A stretch of DNA of 64,000 nucleotides from positions 4,092,001 to 4,156,000 of the forward strand of contig NZ_CP140772.1 in assembly GCF_037893185.1 (NCBI RefSeq). Reading direction: 5' to 3'. Under the pieces are notes generated by a model, which did not search any database, was not told the DNA's origin, and saw only the letters and a program-made list of their open reading frames with translations. This document shows, in pieces, positions 9,029 through 18,781 of the stretch. Source of the stretch: Chitinophaga sp. 180180018-3 (GTDB taxonomy: Bacteria; Bacteroidota; Bacteroidia; Chitinophagales; Chitinophagaceae). The first letter of the stretch is position 1, and every line of letters begins with the position of its first letter. The translations under genes were made by a program, and so were the position numbers.

Positions 9029-10153
9029 CTATTTTATCTTAACATTAGCTGCTGTTGCGTCGTTTCTTATTTCTTCGCTGGCAGTAGACACCAGTACGTC
9101 GCCGGCATTCAGGTCGCCAAAGATTTCTGTTTTGCCGCTTTCGCTGCGACCGGCAGTCACCGGAATCCATTTGGTTTTCTTGTCTTCCACACGGATGACA
9201 TATACTCCTTTGGTAGAGTTCAGTACCGCAGAAGCAGGCACTATGAAGTTGTTAGCGTTACCTACCAACGGAATAAGTACTTCCACTACCATTCCTGGTA
9301 ACAGTGCCTTATCATTATTAGCTACATCGATTTCGATATGCTGGGAGCGCAGTTTGCGGTCTAATGCGCCTGCAAGGCGGATCACTTTACCTTTGAACTG
9401 CTTATCGGCGAGTGCTTTTACTTTGAAGCTTACTTCGCTCTGATTATTCAGATAACTGGTATATGCCTCCGGAATACTTACCACCAGTCTCAGTTTCTTC
9501 TGTTCCTGCAGTGTGAAGATAGGCAGTTCCGAGCCCTTGCCCGATGGGCCTACATAAGCGCCTGCACTTACATTACGTGCAGTGATGATACCGCTGAACG
9601 GCGCCCTGATCTCCAGGTAGTTACGGTTATCACTCACCTCGCGGTGTGCTGCTTTTGCTGCATCCAGCTGGGCCAGGTCCGATTTCTGGCGGGCGTAAGC
9701 CACGTCCAGATCGTTCTGGGAAACCGTTCCGGGTGTTTTGCTCGTTTCCAGCAGGCGGTCGTAGGTAGCTTTGCTGGATAAATAAATCGCTTCCTGCGAT
9801 TTGAGCTTAGACTCCGCGCCTGAAAGCTGGGAGTTGATCTCCGGCGCTTCCATCGTAGCCAGCAACTGGCCTGCGTTCACTTCACTACCTACATCTACAT
9901 TGAGTTTCTTAACAAAGCTGTTTACTTTGGCATAGAGGTCTACCTGCTGAAAAGCCACCAGTTCACCAGGTATTTGTATAGAAGATGAAAGCACGCCTTT
10001 CTCCAGGGTAAATGCCTGCAACGCAGGGGGCGCTTCTGATGCGGAAGCGGATTTTTCCTCTTTTGCACCGGCGGCTCCGGAGCAGCTATACAGCCCCACG
10101 GCCATCACCACGGCTGAAATAAAAGGAAAGGTTGTTCTAATACCGCTGTTCAT
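9029..10153 (-). CDS. RND efflux periplasmic adaptor (membrane fusion protein), lipoprotein
   Basis: This 374-residue protein links an RND pump to its outer membrane channel. It has a lipoprotein signal ending in GLYSC (Cys24). A biotinyl-lipoyl-like strand (VDLYAKVNSFVKKLNVDVGSEVNAGQLLATMEAPE) is followed by a helical hairpin rich in Lys, Ala and Gln, the second lipoyl half (YLEIRAPFSGIITARNVSAGAYVG), and a beta-barrel/MP domain (ALLPGMVVEVLIPL). The ATG at 10153 was chosen because it places the lipoprotein signal at the N-terminus; the frame stays open further upstream but there overlaps the RND gene. It lies 37 bp after the pump gene, as the last gene of the operon. Confidence 0.92.
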   Translation of the reverse strand: MNSGIRTTFPFISAVVMAVGLYSCSGAAGAKEEKSASASEAPPALQAFTLEKGVLSSSIQIPGELVAFQQVDLYAKVNSFVKKLNVDVGSEVNAGQLLATMEAPEINSQLSGAESKLKSQEAIYLSSKATYDRLLETSKTPGTVSQNDLDVAYARQKSDLAQLDAAKAAHREVSDNRNYLEIRAPFSGIITARNVSAGAYVGPSGKGSELPIFTLQEQKKLRLVVSIPEAYTSYLNNQSEVSFKVKALADKQFKGKVIRLAGALDRKLRSQHIEIDVANNDKALLPGMVVEVLIPLVGNANNFIVPASAVLNSTKGVYVIRVEDKKTKWIPVTAGRSESGKTEIFGDLNAGDVLVSTASEEIRNDATAANVKIK

Positions 10154-10190
10154 AAAATATATTTTAATAGAATTAGAGGATTGTTCTGTT

Positions 10191-13100
10191 TTATTTTTCA
10201 GTCGGGATAAAGTGAATACTTTCTTCATCCCGTGGATGCAATGATACGCTCTGCGTAGACGCTTTACCCTGCCCCCATGCAAATACCAGTGGCAAGATAA
10301 ACAATGCGGCAAAAGTAGAAGCAATCAGTCCGCCTATCACAGCTCTTCCCAAAGGTGACGACTGATCACCGGCTTCACCCATGCCACTTGCCATCGGGAT
10401 CATACCTACCACCATCGCCATGGCCGTCATCACGATCGGACGCAAACGCAGCGCTGCCGCTTCTGTGGCCGCTACGAGGGCATTCCCATTATGCTTCCTC
10501 AGCTGCTCCGCATTAGTGATCAGTAGCACCGCATTGGAAATGGATACACCCACGGACATGATCATCCCCATGTAGGATTGCAGGTTCAGGGTAGACCGGC
10601 ACATCATCAGCAATGCCAGGGAACCCAGCAATACAGCCGGTACGGTAGCCAGTACGATGGCCGATACTTTGAACGACTGGAAGTTAGCTGCCAGCATCAG
10701 GAAGATCACCACAATGGCAACGATCAACCCGCTCTGCAGACTATCCAGTGTATCATTCAGCGTATTACTCAACCCAATCATTTCTACGTTAAGCCCACGG
10801 GGCAGTTCACCCAGGTGTTTGATGGCCTGCTGCACACCGGCGGAAGCCTTACCCAGATCCGTGTTGTTCAGGTTAGCCGTAACCGTTAGTGTTGGCATGG
10901 CGCCCAGGTTGTCTACTTCACCATAAGTAGTATCTGAAGTCAGTGTGGCCACATCACTCAGCAACGGACGTGGTGAATTCTTTAACAACGGAATTTCACC
11001 CATCTCTTCTTTACTGTTCATCCTGCTTTCCGGTACCTGCACCTGCACACTATAGCTCAGATTGGCTTTCTCATCCACCCAGATATTCTTATCAGTATAC
11101 CTCGATGAGGAAGTGGCTGCGGTTAAGGATCTTGATATATCACCTACATCCACACCCAGCTGTGAAGCCCTTACACGGTCGATGTCTACTTTAATGGCCG
11201 GATATTTAGTAGACTGCCCTATCTGCACATCACGGAGATAAGAAACATTCTTCAGTTCATCCACCAGCCGCTGTGCATATTTCTCACCCAGCTTTCTGTC
11301 GCGCCCTGAAAACCTTACCTCGATCGGTGTCGGCGAGCCCTGGCTCAGGATCTTATCCGTCAGTTCTATCGGCTCAAAGGAGAGCGCCATCTGCGGATCA
11401 ATGGTTTTAGCTTTCTCCCTGATCTTATCTTTCAGCTGCTCCAGGTTTACATGGTAGTCTTCTTTCAATGCCACCTGTACCACTGCTTCATGCGGCCCCG
11501 CCATCCACAGGAAGATAGGAGCCGTGGAAAACAGCGCCGGGTGTTGACCGATGTAAGCAGAAGTGATGGAAATATTCTCCTTCCCTACTATATCATTGAT
11601 GCCATTCAGCAGTTTGATCGTTTGTTCTTCGGTGCGCTCTGCACGTGTACCATCCGGTACCCGCATCCTTACCTGGAACTGTTTACCATTTACTTTAGGC
11701 AATACATCGCGGCCGATGCTGGAAAGCAGTAATACCACCAACGCACATACTGCCAGCAGGTAAGTAGCCACAATCGGCTTGCGGTAAGGCATCATCCGGC
11801 CAATGAAGCGCAGGTAGCGGTTCCGCAGCCGCTCGAAGCGACTGATCTTTCCGTCGCGGTTACTGTCTTCATGCTCCACCAGCATTTTCTTCTGATCCCA
11901 GGTATCTTTCTCTCCGCTCAGGCCTGCAGCCGCAAATTCCTCTGCATCAGTCATCTGTGTACCATCTGCTTTCCTGTGATGTTTTCCCTTCATGATCCAG
12001 TTGGCCATAATGGGCACAAATGTTTGTGCCAGGAAGTAGGAAACAACCATAGAGAACCCAATGGCCAGTGCCAGCGGCAGGAACAGTGATCCGGGGATAC
12101 CGCCCATGGTAAATGCCGGAGCAAATACTGCGAGGATACAGAACAGGATCAGCAATTTCGGGAATGCGATCTCCTGACAGGCATCCCAGATAGCCAGGGC
12201 TTTGGGTTTGCCCATATCCAGGTGTTGGTGTATATTTTCTATCGTCACCGTACTTTCATCCACGAGGATACCGATGGCCAGCGCCAATCCGCTCAGGGTC
12301 ATGATATTGATCGTTTGCCCGAAAAGGCTGAGGAAAAGTACTGCCGATATAATAGAAGTCGGAATGGTGAGGATAACGATCAGTGCCCCTCTTGGGTCGC
12401 CCAGGAACAACAATACCATCAAACCGGTGAGCACGGCGCCGATAGTGCCTTCGGAAAGGAGGCTCTTCACGGCATTGATCACGTAGGTCGACTGGTCGAA
12501 CTCATAACTCAGCTTCACATCTTCGGGGAGTTGGGCCTGCATTTTGGGCAGCGATTTTTTCAGGCGCTGCACCACTTCCCAGGTAGAGGCATCCGCACTT
12601 TTAGCGATGCTCAGGTATACAGAGCGACGGCCGTTTACCAGGGCATAACCGGCGGTAACATCGGCACCATCTTCCACGGTGGCTACATCACGCAGGTAGA
12701 GGTTCTCTACACCGCCTTTGAACAGCGGGATGTTTTCAAAATCCTTTACCGTTTTGATGGTCGTGTTAGCAGGGGTGATATAGTTATGGTCGCCTATACG
12801 CACGTTACCGGAGGGAGATGTCTGGTTGTTTACACGCAATGCTTCCACCAGCTGATCCGGCGTCATATTATGCTGCCGGAGCAGTTCCGGATCGGCCTTG
12901 ATCACTACGGTACGTATATTTCCACCGAAGGGAGTAGAACCAATCAACCCGGGAATAGAAGTAAAGGACGAGCGTACGTAAACGTTCGCCAGATCCAGCA
13001 GTTCGTTATTGCTTCGCTTGTCGCTTCGCAGTACGAGCTGCCCTACGGGCAAGGTCGACGCATCGAAGCGGACAATAAAAGGCGGGTTGGATCCAGGCGG

Positions 13101-13457
13101 GAAAATAGCCTGGATCCTGTTGGCGAAGGCGCTTACCTCCGCAGCTGCCTGGGCCATGTTGGTGCCGGGATAGAAATTGATCTTCATCAGCATCAGGCCC
13201 TGAATATTCTTCGTTTCTATACTCTTGACCCCATTTACGAACAGGAATATATTGATGTATTGTTTAGCGAAAAATGCTTCCATTTGTGTCGGTGTATAAC
13301 CACCGAAAGGATGGGATACATAGATCACCGGCATATCCAGCTTGGGGAAGATGTCGACCTTAATCGTATTCACCGCCTTAATCCCAAAGAAGAACAGTCC
13401 GGCAACGAGCACCAGGATAGTAATAGGTTTTTTTAATGCAAAACTGATTAAGTTCAT
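10191..13457 (-). CDS. RND efflux pump inner membrane subunit (AcrB-like)
   Basis: This is a proton-driven exporter of 1088 residues with the two-fold RND architecture. It has TM1 near the N-terminus, a large periplasmic porter loop, TM2-6, a cytoplasmic connector, TM7, a second porter loop and TM8-12. The TM4 motif LAIGILVDESTVTIEN carries Asp400-Glu401 where AcrB has two aspartates. TM10 reads GVSISNAVLL with Ser974 where AcrB has the relay lysine. The cytoplasmic connector contains a stretch at residues 531-542 (DSNRDGKISRFE) that fits the EF-hand calcium loop pattern. It sits 53 bp after the outer membrane factor gene. The family call is certain; the substrate (drug, dye, lipid or metal) is not. 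Confidence 0.95.
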   Translation of the reverse strand: MNLISFALKKPITILVLVAGLFFFGIKAVNTIKVDIFPKLDMPVIYVSHPFGGYTPTQMEAFFAKQYINIFLFVNGVKSIETKNIQGLMLMKINFYPGTNMAQAAAEVSAFANRIQAIFPPGSNPPFIVRFDASTLPVGQLVLRSDKRSNNELLDLANVYVRSSFTSIPGLIGSTPFGGNIRTVVIKADPELLRQHNMTPDQLVEALRVNNQTSPSGNVRIGDHNYITPANTTIKTVKDFENIPLFKGGVENLYLRDVATVEDGADVTAGYALVNGRRSVYLSIAKSADASTWEVVQRLKKSLPKMQAQLPEDVKLSYEFDQSTYVINAVKSLLSEGTIGAVLTGLMVLLFLGDPRGALIVILTIPTSIISAVLFLSLFGQTINIMTLSGLALAIGILVDESTVTIENIHQHLDMGKPKALAIWDACQEIAFPKLLILFCILAVFAPAFTMGGIPGSLFLPLALAIGFSMVVSYFLAQTFVPIMANWIMKGKHHRKADGTQMTDAEEFAAAGLSGEKDTWDQKKMLVEHEDSNRDGKISRFERLRNRYLRFIGRMMPYRKPIVATYLLAVCALVVLLLSSIGRDVLPKVNGKQFQVRMRVPDGTRAERTEEQTIKLLNGINDIVGKENISITSAYIGQHPALFSTAPIFLWMAGPHEAVVQVALKEDYHVNLEQLKDKIREKAKTIDPQMALSFEPIELTDKILSQGSPTPIEVRFSGRDRKLGEKYAQRLVDELKNVSYLRDVQIGQSTKYPAIKVDIDRVRASQLGVDVGDISRSLTAATSSSRYTDKNIWVDEKANLSYSVQVQVPESRMNSKEEMGEIPLLKNSPRPLLSDVATLTSDTTYGEVDNLGAMPTLTVTANLNNTDLGKASAGVQQAIKHLGELPRGLNVEMIGLSNTLNDTLDSLQSGLIVAIVVIFLMLAANFQSFKVSAIVLATVPAVLLGSLALLMMCRSTLNLQSYMGMIMSVGVSISNAVLLITNAEQLRKHNGNALVAATEAAALRLRPIVMTAMAMVVGMIPMASGMGEAGDQSSPLGRAVIGGLIASTFAALFILPLVFAWGQGKASTQSVSLHPRDEESIHFIPTEK

Positions 13458-13510
13458 GGTTCTGTAATGTTTCTAAATAACGCCATAAGCGGCATCCGTT
13501 TAACGATCGT

Positions 13511-14893
13511 CTAATTCTGAAATATGCTGAAGTCGCCTTCCGCTGCGGCTTTTAACAACAGGGCCTGCCAAACATTGCTATAAGCGATATCCCTGTCGGT
13601 TTCCGCCCTGATCAGTGCGTACAGCGCCTGTGTAACATCTACCAGGTTGGTGAGGCCGTTTTTATATAGTACCGATTTCTGAAGATATGCATCCGACGCG
13701 GCTTTCACCTGCACCGGTACTTCGCGGTAGTTATCCAATGCATTTTTGATCTTCGTATCAGAGAGGCTCAGCTGAGCGCGAATCTGCTGATCAGCGAGGT
13801 TATACTCATCCTGCAATCCCTGGCTGATAAGGCGTTGCGACCGCACCTGCCGCGAGATCCTGAAGGGCTGGGTGATGTTCCAGGTTACCCCTACTCCAAT
13901 CAGGTAGTTGGTACGTGTTGGTTTGATGCCATCCCAGTAACTATGCGTATAGTCATTCAGGTTAGTCGTGTAACCACTGTTGAAACCGGAGCCCCGTGTT
14001 TGCAGCACACCCACCAGCGTAAATGCCGGGAAATAAAAGGTTTTAGCATACTTTGCCTGTTCTTCGCTGTAAGCGATACGGCTTTTGTACCACTGCAGCA
14101 CCGGGTGATTATCAGGAGAAAAGTTTACATCGGGTATCGCCGGGATACGATCTACATAAGAGGTATCCAGGGTGAAGTCTTGCGGTGCAATGCCCAGCAG
14201 CTGGGCCAGCTCATTGCTTTGCGCCTGTTCAAAATCCCTCGCGTTGGTGAGGGCGATCCTGGCGCTGGAGTACTCGGCATTGGCTTGTGAGGAGTCCACT
14301 CCGGCGATGAGACCATTCAATACCCGGGTGCGTACTACTTTCCGGATAGTATCGGCACGCTCCAGGTTTTTCTGGTAAGAGTGCGTTAGTTGCTGCGCTG
14401 CTACCAGGTTCAAATAAGTGGCCGCCACTTTTATCTTGTGTCTGAAAATTTCCTGTTGCCAGTCTTTATCGTTCTGAGCGGCGGCCGCTAATGCAGTTTT
14501 CACTTTTTCCTTTGCTCTTCCGAAAGCAAAGAAGTCCCAGTTAATATTAGTAAGGTATAATGCGCCGAAAGCGGCATTCCAGTTTTGACGATCGAGTGCA
14601 GCACCGGAGGATGCCGTGCTTAAACCTCCGAATCCGTACAGCGGTCCGTTTTGCCCGTTGATGGTTCCGTAGTCCTGTTGTGCAGCAATATTGAAGTTGG
14701 GCAGATAGTCGCGGCGGGCCTGCGATACCAGCTCATTTGCGGCCGCCTTGTAATGGGCTTTTGCCCTGATAGTACCGTAGTTGGCCACTGCGGTATCAAT
14801 GGCTTGTTTAAGGGTAAATACCTGTTGCGCAAAGAGGTTGCCCGCTGAAAACAGCGTCGCAACCAACAACAGGGAATGTTTCTTACTCCACAT
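13511..14893 (-). CDS. TolC-family outer membrane efflux protein
   Basis: This is the outer membrane channel of a tripartite pump, 460 residues long. A cleavable signal peptide (MWSKKHSLLLVATLFSAGNLFAQ) is followed by two repeats of the long alpha-helical OEP fold, with heptad-like stretches rich in Ala, Gln and Arg (AIDTAVANYGTIRAKAHYKAAANELVSQARRDYLPNF, and later NGLTNLVDVTQALYALIRAETDRDIAYSNVWQALL). It is the first structural gene after the two-component system and precedes the RND gene by 53 bp, so all three pump parts are encoded together. The length is normal for a Bacteroidota TolC homologue. Confidence 0.93.
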   Translation of the reverse strand: MWSKKHSLLLVATLFSAGNLFAQQVFTLKQAIDTAVANYGTIRAKAHYKAAANELVSQARRDYLPNFNIAAQQDYGTINGQNGPLYGFGGLSTASSGAALDRQNWNAAFGALYLTNINWDFFAFGRAKEKVKTALAAAAQNDKDWQQEIFRHKIKVAATYLNLVAAQQLTHSYQKNLERADTIRKVVRTRVLNGLIAGVDSSQANAEYSSARIALTNARDFEQAQSNELAQLLGIAPQDFTLDTSYVDRIPAIPDVNFSPDNHPVLQWYKSRIAYSEEQAKYAKTFYFPAFTLVGVLQTRGSGFNSGYTTNLNDYTHSYWDGIKPTRTNYLIGVGVTWNITQPFRISRQVRSQRLISQGLQDEYNLADQQIRAQLSLSDTKIKNALDNYREVPVQVKAASDAYLQKSVLYKNGLTNLVDVTQALYALIRAETDRDIAYSNVWQALLLKAAAEGDFSIFQN

Positions 14894-15017
14894 GAATAGA
14901 TAGATTTTTTACGGTTGAAATGATCCTGATGAATCATTCAACAGCAAAATGACTCTATCATTTTGAAGCAAACTTGAAGGAAGTGGAGATAAGGGAATTT
15001 TTACGGGAGATGTTAAC

Positions 15018-16337
15018 CTACAGGGTATCGGACTCCGCTACCATCGCTGCCTGGCGGTCATTTACCGCTTGTGTATCTTTTTTGTAAAAACTAATTTGCA
15101 GATGATGCCAGCCGCCAGTATAGGTATATTCTATATCATACCCGTTCACTTCACAGATCTGTTTTACGATCGCCAGGCCCAGACCTATACTATCGGCGCT
15201 CTGGTTACTTTTCCTGAAGCGATGGAACAACTCGCACGTAGGCACCTGTGGCGGCAACCCGGTGTTGCTGATCCTGAATTCTTTTGAAGTGAGCAATACC
15301 CTGATCTGGCCACCTTCGTGGTTGTGCCGGATAGCATTGCTCATCAGGTTACTGATCAGCATTTCCGCCAGCGCCGGATGAATGCTGAGCGGAATATTCT
15401 TATCCAGATTAGTACTGAGCTTGATTTCCCGCATCGCAATCCAGTCTTCATAAGTGGCAATCACATCCTTGGTAACCCGGCAAAATTTGATGCTTTCAGT
15501 TGCCTTGAATTCCTGGTTTTCCAGTTTGGTGAGCAGGATCAGCGAACGGTTGATATGTGATAATTTCTCAATAGCGTTTTGCATATCGCCGATGAGGGCT
15601 GCCTGCACGCCATCAATATTGGTTTCCGACAACAACTCTATTTTACTGCGGATCACCGCCAGCGGAGTTTGCAGTTCATGAGAAGCATTTTCACTGAATT
15701 CCTTGACGGCTGCATAATCTTCCATGGCTTTATCGGTCATCTTGGTGAGGAACCTGTTCAGCTCCTTGAATTCTGTAGTACTGGTTTCCGGGAGCTTCAG
15801 CGGTTCTTTCTGTTTCAGGTCGAAGTTGTAGAGCGCTTTCCTGATGCAGTGAAGCGGATAGAAAATCTTCTTCGATAATAACCTCGCCGTCACTGCTACT
15901 GCCAGTACCATGAGCAACATCTTCCATACCACGGCGCTTAGCATTCCCCTGAAAATGCCGTCTGACTTAATCACATAATTATAGGAAGATATCTTATATA
16001 CCTGCGCGTTTATTTCATACCAGGAGCTAACGGTGATGCGGCACTCTTTTTCGTCGAGGTCTTCTGCCACGTGGTTATTAGTGACAGCAGTAACTTTTTC
16101 GGCGGGCATAGGTCCCGGTACCTGGCTGATCTCAATCGGCCTGCCATGGGTGTAGCGGTCGGGCTGCTCTCCTGCCTTCAGCTGGGCTGCCACCCGGTCG
16201 TTCACGGCAGTCATCCTTGCTATCTCGGCTTCGTCCAGATGCTTTTTTATATTGTTACGGGAGATGAGCATAGTGACCGGAGTGATCAGAAATACAATCC
16301 CCATAAACCATAGTGTGACCTTATTGAGTAGTTTCAT
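15018..16337 (-). CDS. Membrane sensor histidine kinase
   Basis: This is a two-transmembrane HisKA-type sensor kinase of 439 residues. TM1 is at about residues 8-26, a periplasmic sensing segment spans about 27-130, and TM2 lies near 133-152. The phosphoacceptor box is FSENASHELQTPLAVIRSKIE with His220. The N box is LAEMLISNLMSNAIRHN and the G box is SIGLGLAIVKQI. The start overlaps the response regulator gene by 17 bp, so the two are co-translated. Because the efflux genes follow 124 bp downstream on the same strand, the pair probably controls the pump. The signal sensed is not visible. Confidence 0.92.
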   Translation of the reverse strand: MKLLNKVTLWFMGIVFLITPVTMLISRNNIKKHLDEAEIARMTAVNDRVAAQLKAGEQPDRYTHGRPIEISQVPGPMPAEKVTAVTNNHVAEDLDEKECRITVSSWYEINAQVYKISSYNYVIKSDGIFRGMLSAVVWKMLLMVLAVAVTARLLSKKIFYPLHCIRKALYNFDLKQKEPLKLPETSTTEFKELNRFLTKMTDKAMEDYAAVKEFSENASHELQTPLAVIRSKIELLSETNIDGVQAALIGDMQNAIEKLSHINRSLILLTKLENQEFKATESIKFCRVTKDVIATYEDWIAMREIKLSTNLDKNIPLSIHPALAEMLISNLMSNAIRHNHEGGQIRVLLTSKEFRISNTGLPPQVPTCELFHRFRKSNQSADSIGLGLAIVKQICEVNGYDIEYTYTGGWHHLQISFYKKDTQAVNDRQAAMVAESDTL

Positions 16338-17016
16338 GTCTTGAAGTATTAAACTTATAGCCTAAGCCATACACCGTTTCTATATAATCAACCCCATCTG
16401 CTGCACTGATCTTCTTCCTCAGGTTTTTTACATGCTGGTAAACGAAGTCAAAATTAGCCAGGTTATCGGTATAATCCCCCCAGAGGTGGGCAGCGATCGA
16501 CTGCCTTGAAAGTACACGGTTCTTATTAACCACAAAGTACAACAACAGATCGAATTCCTTACGGGTTACATCCAGTACCACATGATTCACAGTGGCCTCT
16601 ACCGTATCAGTATTAAGTTCAATTTCATTAAACACCACTAAGTTATTGCCTTCCAGCTTTTTACGTCTGTAAACAGCTCTCAGGCGGGCATGCAGTTCGG
16701 GCAAATGGAAGGGCTTGGTAACATAATCGTCTGCTCCTCCTTCCAGTCCATTCACTTTGTCGTCCAGCGCATCTTTCGCAGAAATGATGAGGATACCACT
16801 GGTGATGTTCTCTTTCCGGATGAATTTCAGCAATTCCAGTCCGTTCCCGTCAGGCAGCATAATGTCGAGCAGAATGCAGTCGTACGTAAACAGGGAAAGC
16901 TTTTCCCTGGCCGTTTCAAAATTATACGCCAGTTCGCAGATATACTTCTCACCATTCAGGTAATCGGATATACCGCTGGCCAGCTCCTTATTATCTTCTA
17001 CTATCAATACTTTCAT
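16321..17016 (-). CDS. OmpR/PhoB-family response regulator
   Basis: This is a DNA-binding response regulator of 231 residues. The receiver domain starts MKVLIVEDNKELASGI, with the phosphoacceptor Asp51 in DCILLDIMLPDGNG and the Lys in the YVTKPFHL segment. A winged-helix trans_reg_C domain follows (TRKEFDLLLYFVVNKNRVLSRQSIAAHLWGD... FVYQHVKNLRKKI). The ATG at 17016 is chosen because the receiver begins directly there; the open upstream stretch has no domain character. It overlaps the kinase gene by 17 bp and is the first gene of the efflux cluster. Confidence 0.93.
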   Translation of the reverse strand: MKVLIVEDNKELASGISDYLNGEKYICELAYNFETAREKLSLFTYDCILLDIMLPDGNGLELLKFIRKENITSGILIISAKDALDDKVNGLEGGADDYVTKPFHLPELHARLRAVYRRKKLEGNNLVVFNEIELNTDTVEATVNHVVLDVTRKEFDLLLYFVVNKNRVLSRQSIAAHLWGDYTDNLANFDFVYQHVKNLRKKISAADGVDYIETVYGLGYKFNTSRHETTQ

Positions 17017-17304
17017 AAAAACATACCTGCATGCAAAGTGCCCTGTAAATTTATAGAAAATTTGAAGTTCAGGGCTTTTCGGCGTCCGGAAGCCATGAAT
17101 CCCTCCCAAAACGATGAATTTACCCCCTCTTTTTAACGATTTATCCCCCCGGGTCAGCGGAAGCCGACGTTTATCTTGCGGTTAAGATCCAGGTATTCTG
17201 TGTTAAGATACAATTACAAATATTGGAAAGCCCAAACCTGGATACCCCGTGAACAATGATTGCTTTTATTTTTTAGAACCACGTTTACCTTTAAAAATTT
17301 CACT

Positions 17305-18777
17305 ATGAAAAGATTACTATTTTATCTTCCACTCATTGCGTTGTTTGCTGCATGTACCAAAACTCCCGTGGCGATCGAAAAGCTCTCCAACGGGAAGGCT
17401 GCGCTCAATGCCGCCCCTTCAACACTGTCAGGTACCTCCGGCTTCAGGGGATTAAACTGGGCTGATCCCGGCGATAACTTCCAGAACGGCGCAGTAGTAC
17501 CCAGCGGCCTCGATTCCAACGACACCTACGCCACTACCCAGGCAAAGGCAGCGAACATCATCAGCGGTTTCCAGCAAAGAAATGCCAACACGATCCGCCT
17601 GCCCGTGAACATCCCCTCTGTGCTTCAATCGTGGTGGGGCAGCTATACCGGCGCCATAGATACTGCGCTGGGAGGCGGTATGACGGTGATTCTCTGCTAC
17701 TGGGAAGCAGCCAGCCCCAAAAACGGACTGGTAAACAATTATACAGGATTCTGGAATATGTGGCAGACCATCGTCAACAAATATGGCAGCAATCCTAATG
17801 TCTACTTCGAGGTATTCAATGAACCTCATGGATACAGCGTGGCCGACCTGAACAACCTGTATGGTACCTGGCTCAATAACTATCCTTCTGTTCCCCGGAA
17901 CCGGATCATACTGGATGGCGCCGGCTATTCCTCTGATGTAAATGATGTGGGCGCCGACAGCCGTTTCCCGAACTGCCTGTTGTCGTTCCACGACTATACC
18001 TGGTTTGAGCCGAACAACAATACCTCCGGTGATTGGGAAGCTTCGTTATCCCGCCTTAGTTATCCGGGTAGAACCATTGTTACCGAATTTGGTATCCCGA
18101 TGACCAATGGTAAAAACTACCTGGGTGCAGCGGGAACAGATGGAGAAATTACCTATTTCCAGGGCATGACCAATCGTATTCAATCGCTTGGCATGGGTTG
18201 TGTTTACTGGCCCGGCCTGCGGAACGGCGATGGTTATAGCCTGCTCACGCTGAGTGGCACCAGCCTTATCACCAACAATGCTTCCGGCTTATCGCGCCTG
18301 CAGTTCGCCTGGGGCGTAGGCAGCATTACGCAGCCATACGGCAGCTTCGATCCCAATGCCAATTATAAGATTATATGCCGCAACAGCAATAAAGCGCTGG
18401 ATGTATACAATTCATCCACTGCTAATGGCGGCAGCATTGATCAGTGGGATTACTGGGGCGGTACTAACCAGCAATGGAAATTCACCAGCCTGGGCAACGG
18501 TGTGTTTGCCATCACCAACGTCAACAGCGGAAAAGCGCTGGACGTAAACGGTATCTCCACCACCGCAGGCGCCAGTATCATTCAGTGGGATTATTGGGGT
18601 GGTGCTAACCAGCAATGGAGAATCGTAGACATGGGCTTTGGATACTTCCAGATTATAAATGTGAATAGTGGACAATCATTAGATGTGAACGGAGCATCTA
18701 CCGCTAATGGAGCAGGGCTGATCCAGTGGTACTGGAGCGGCAACAGGAACCAGCAGTGGCAGATCGTGAAACTCTAG
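17305..18777 (+). CDS. GH5-type glycanase with C-terminal ricin-B lectin domain, lipoprotein
   Basis: This is a surface or periplasmic endo-glycanase of 490 residues. A lipoprotein signal (LPLIALFAAC) leads into a cellulase-like (beta/alpha)8 barrel. The acid/base is Glu173 in YFEVFNEPHG and the nucleophile is Glu261 in TIVTEFGIP, the standard GH5 pair. Residues from about 350 form a beta-trefoil with three QxW repeats (IDQWDYWGGTNQQW, IIQWDYWGGANQQW, LIQWYWSGNRNQQW), typical of CBM13/ricin-B modules that bind sugars. It is transcribed away from the response regulator and stands alone. The substrate could be beta-glucan or beta-mannan, which this sequence alone does not resolve. Confidence 0.9.
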   Translation: MKRLLFYLPLIALFAACTKTPVAIEKLSNGKAALNAAPSTLSGTSGFRGLNWADPGDNFQNGAVVPSGLDSNDTYATTQAKAANIISGFQQRNANTIRLPVNIPSVLQSWWGSYTGAIDTALGGGMTVILCYWEAASPKNGLVNNYTGFWNMWQTIVNKYGSNPNVYFEVFNEPHGYSVADLNNLYGTWLNNYPSVPRNRIILDGAGYSSDVNDVGADSRFPNCLLSFHDYTWFEPNNNTSGDWEASLSRLSYPGRTIVTEFGIPMTNGKNYLGAAGTDGEITYFQGMTNRIQSLGMGCVYWPGLRNGDGYSLLTLSGTSLITNNASGLSRLQFAWGVGSITQPYGSFDPNANYKIICRNSNKALDVYNSSTANGGSIDQWDYWGGTNQQWKFTSLGNGVFAITNVNSGKALDVNGISTTAGASIIQWDYWGGANQQWRIVDMGFGYFQIINVNSGQSLDVNGASTANGAGLIQWYWSGNRNQQWQIVKL

Positions 18778-18781
18778 TCAG

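Noticed and set aside
12222..13436. A 404-codon open frame on the plus strand opposite the RND pump gene
   Set aside because: It is fully antisense to a well-conserved RND gene, has no recognisable domain or signal, and its composition mirrors the coding strand.
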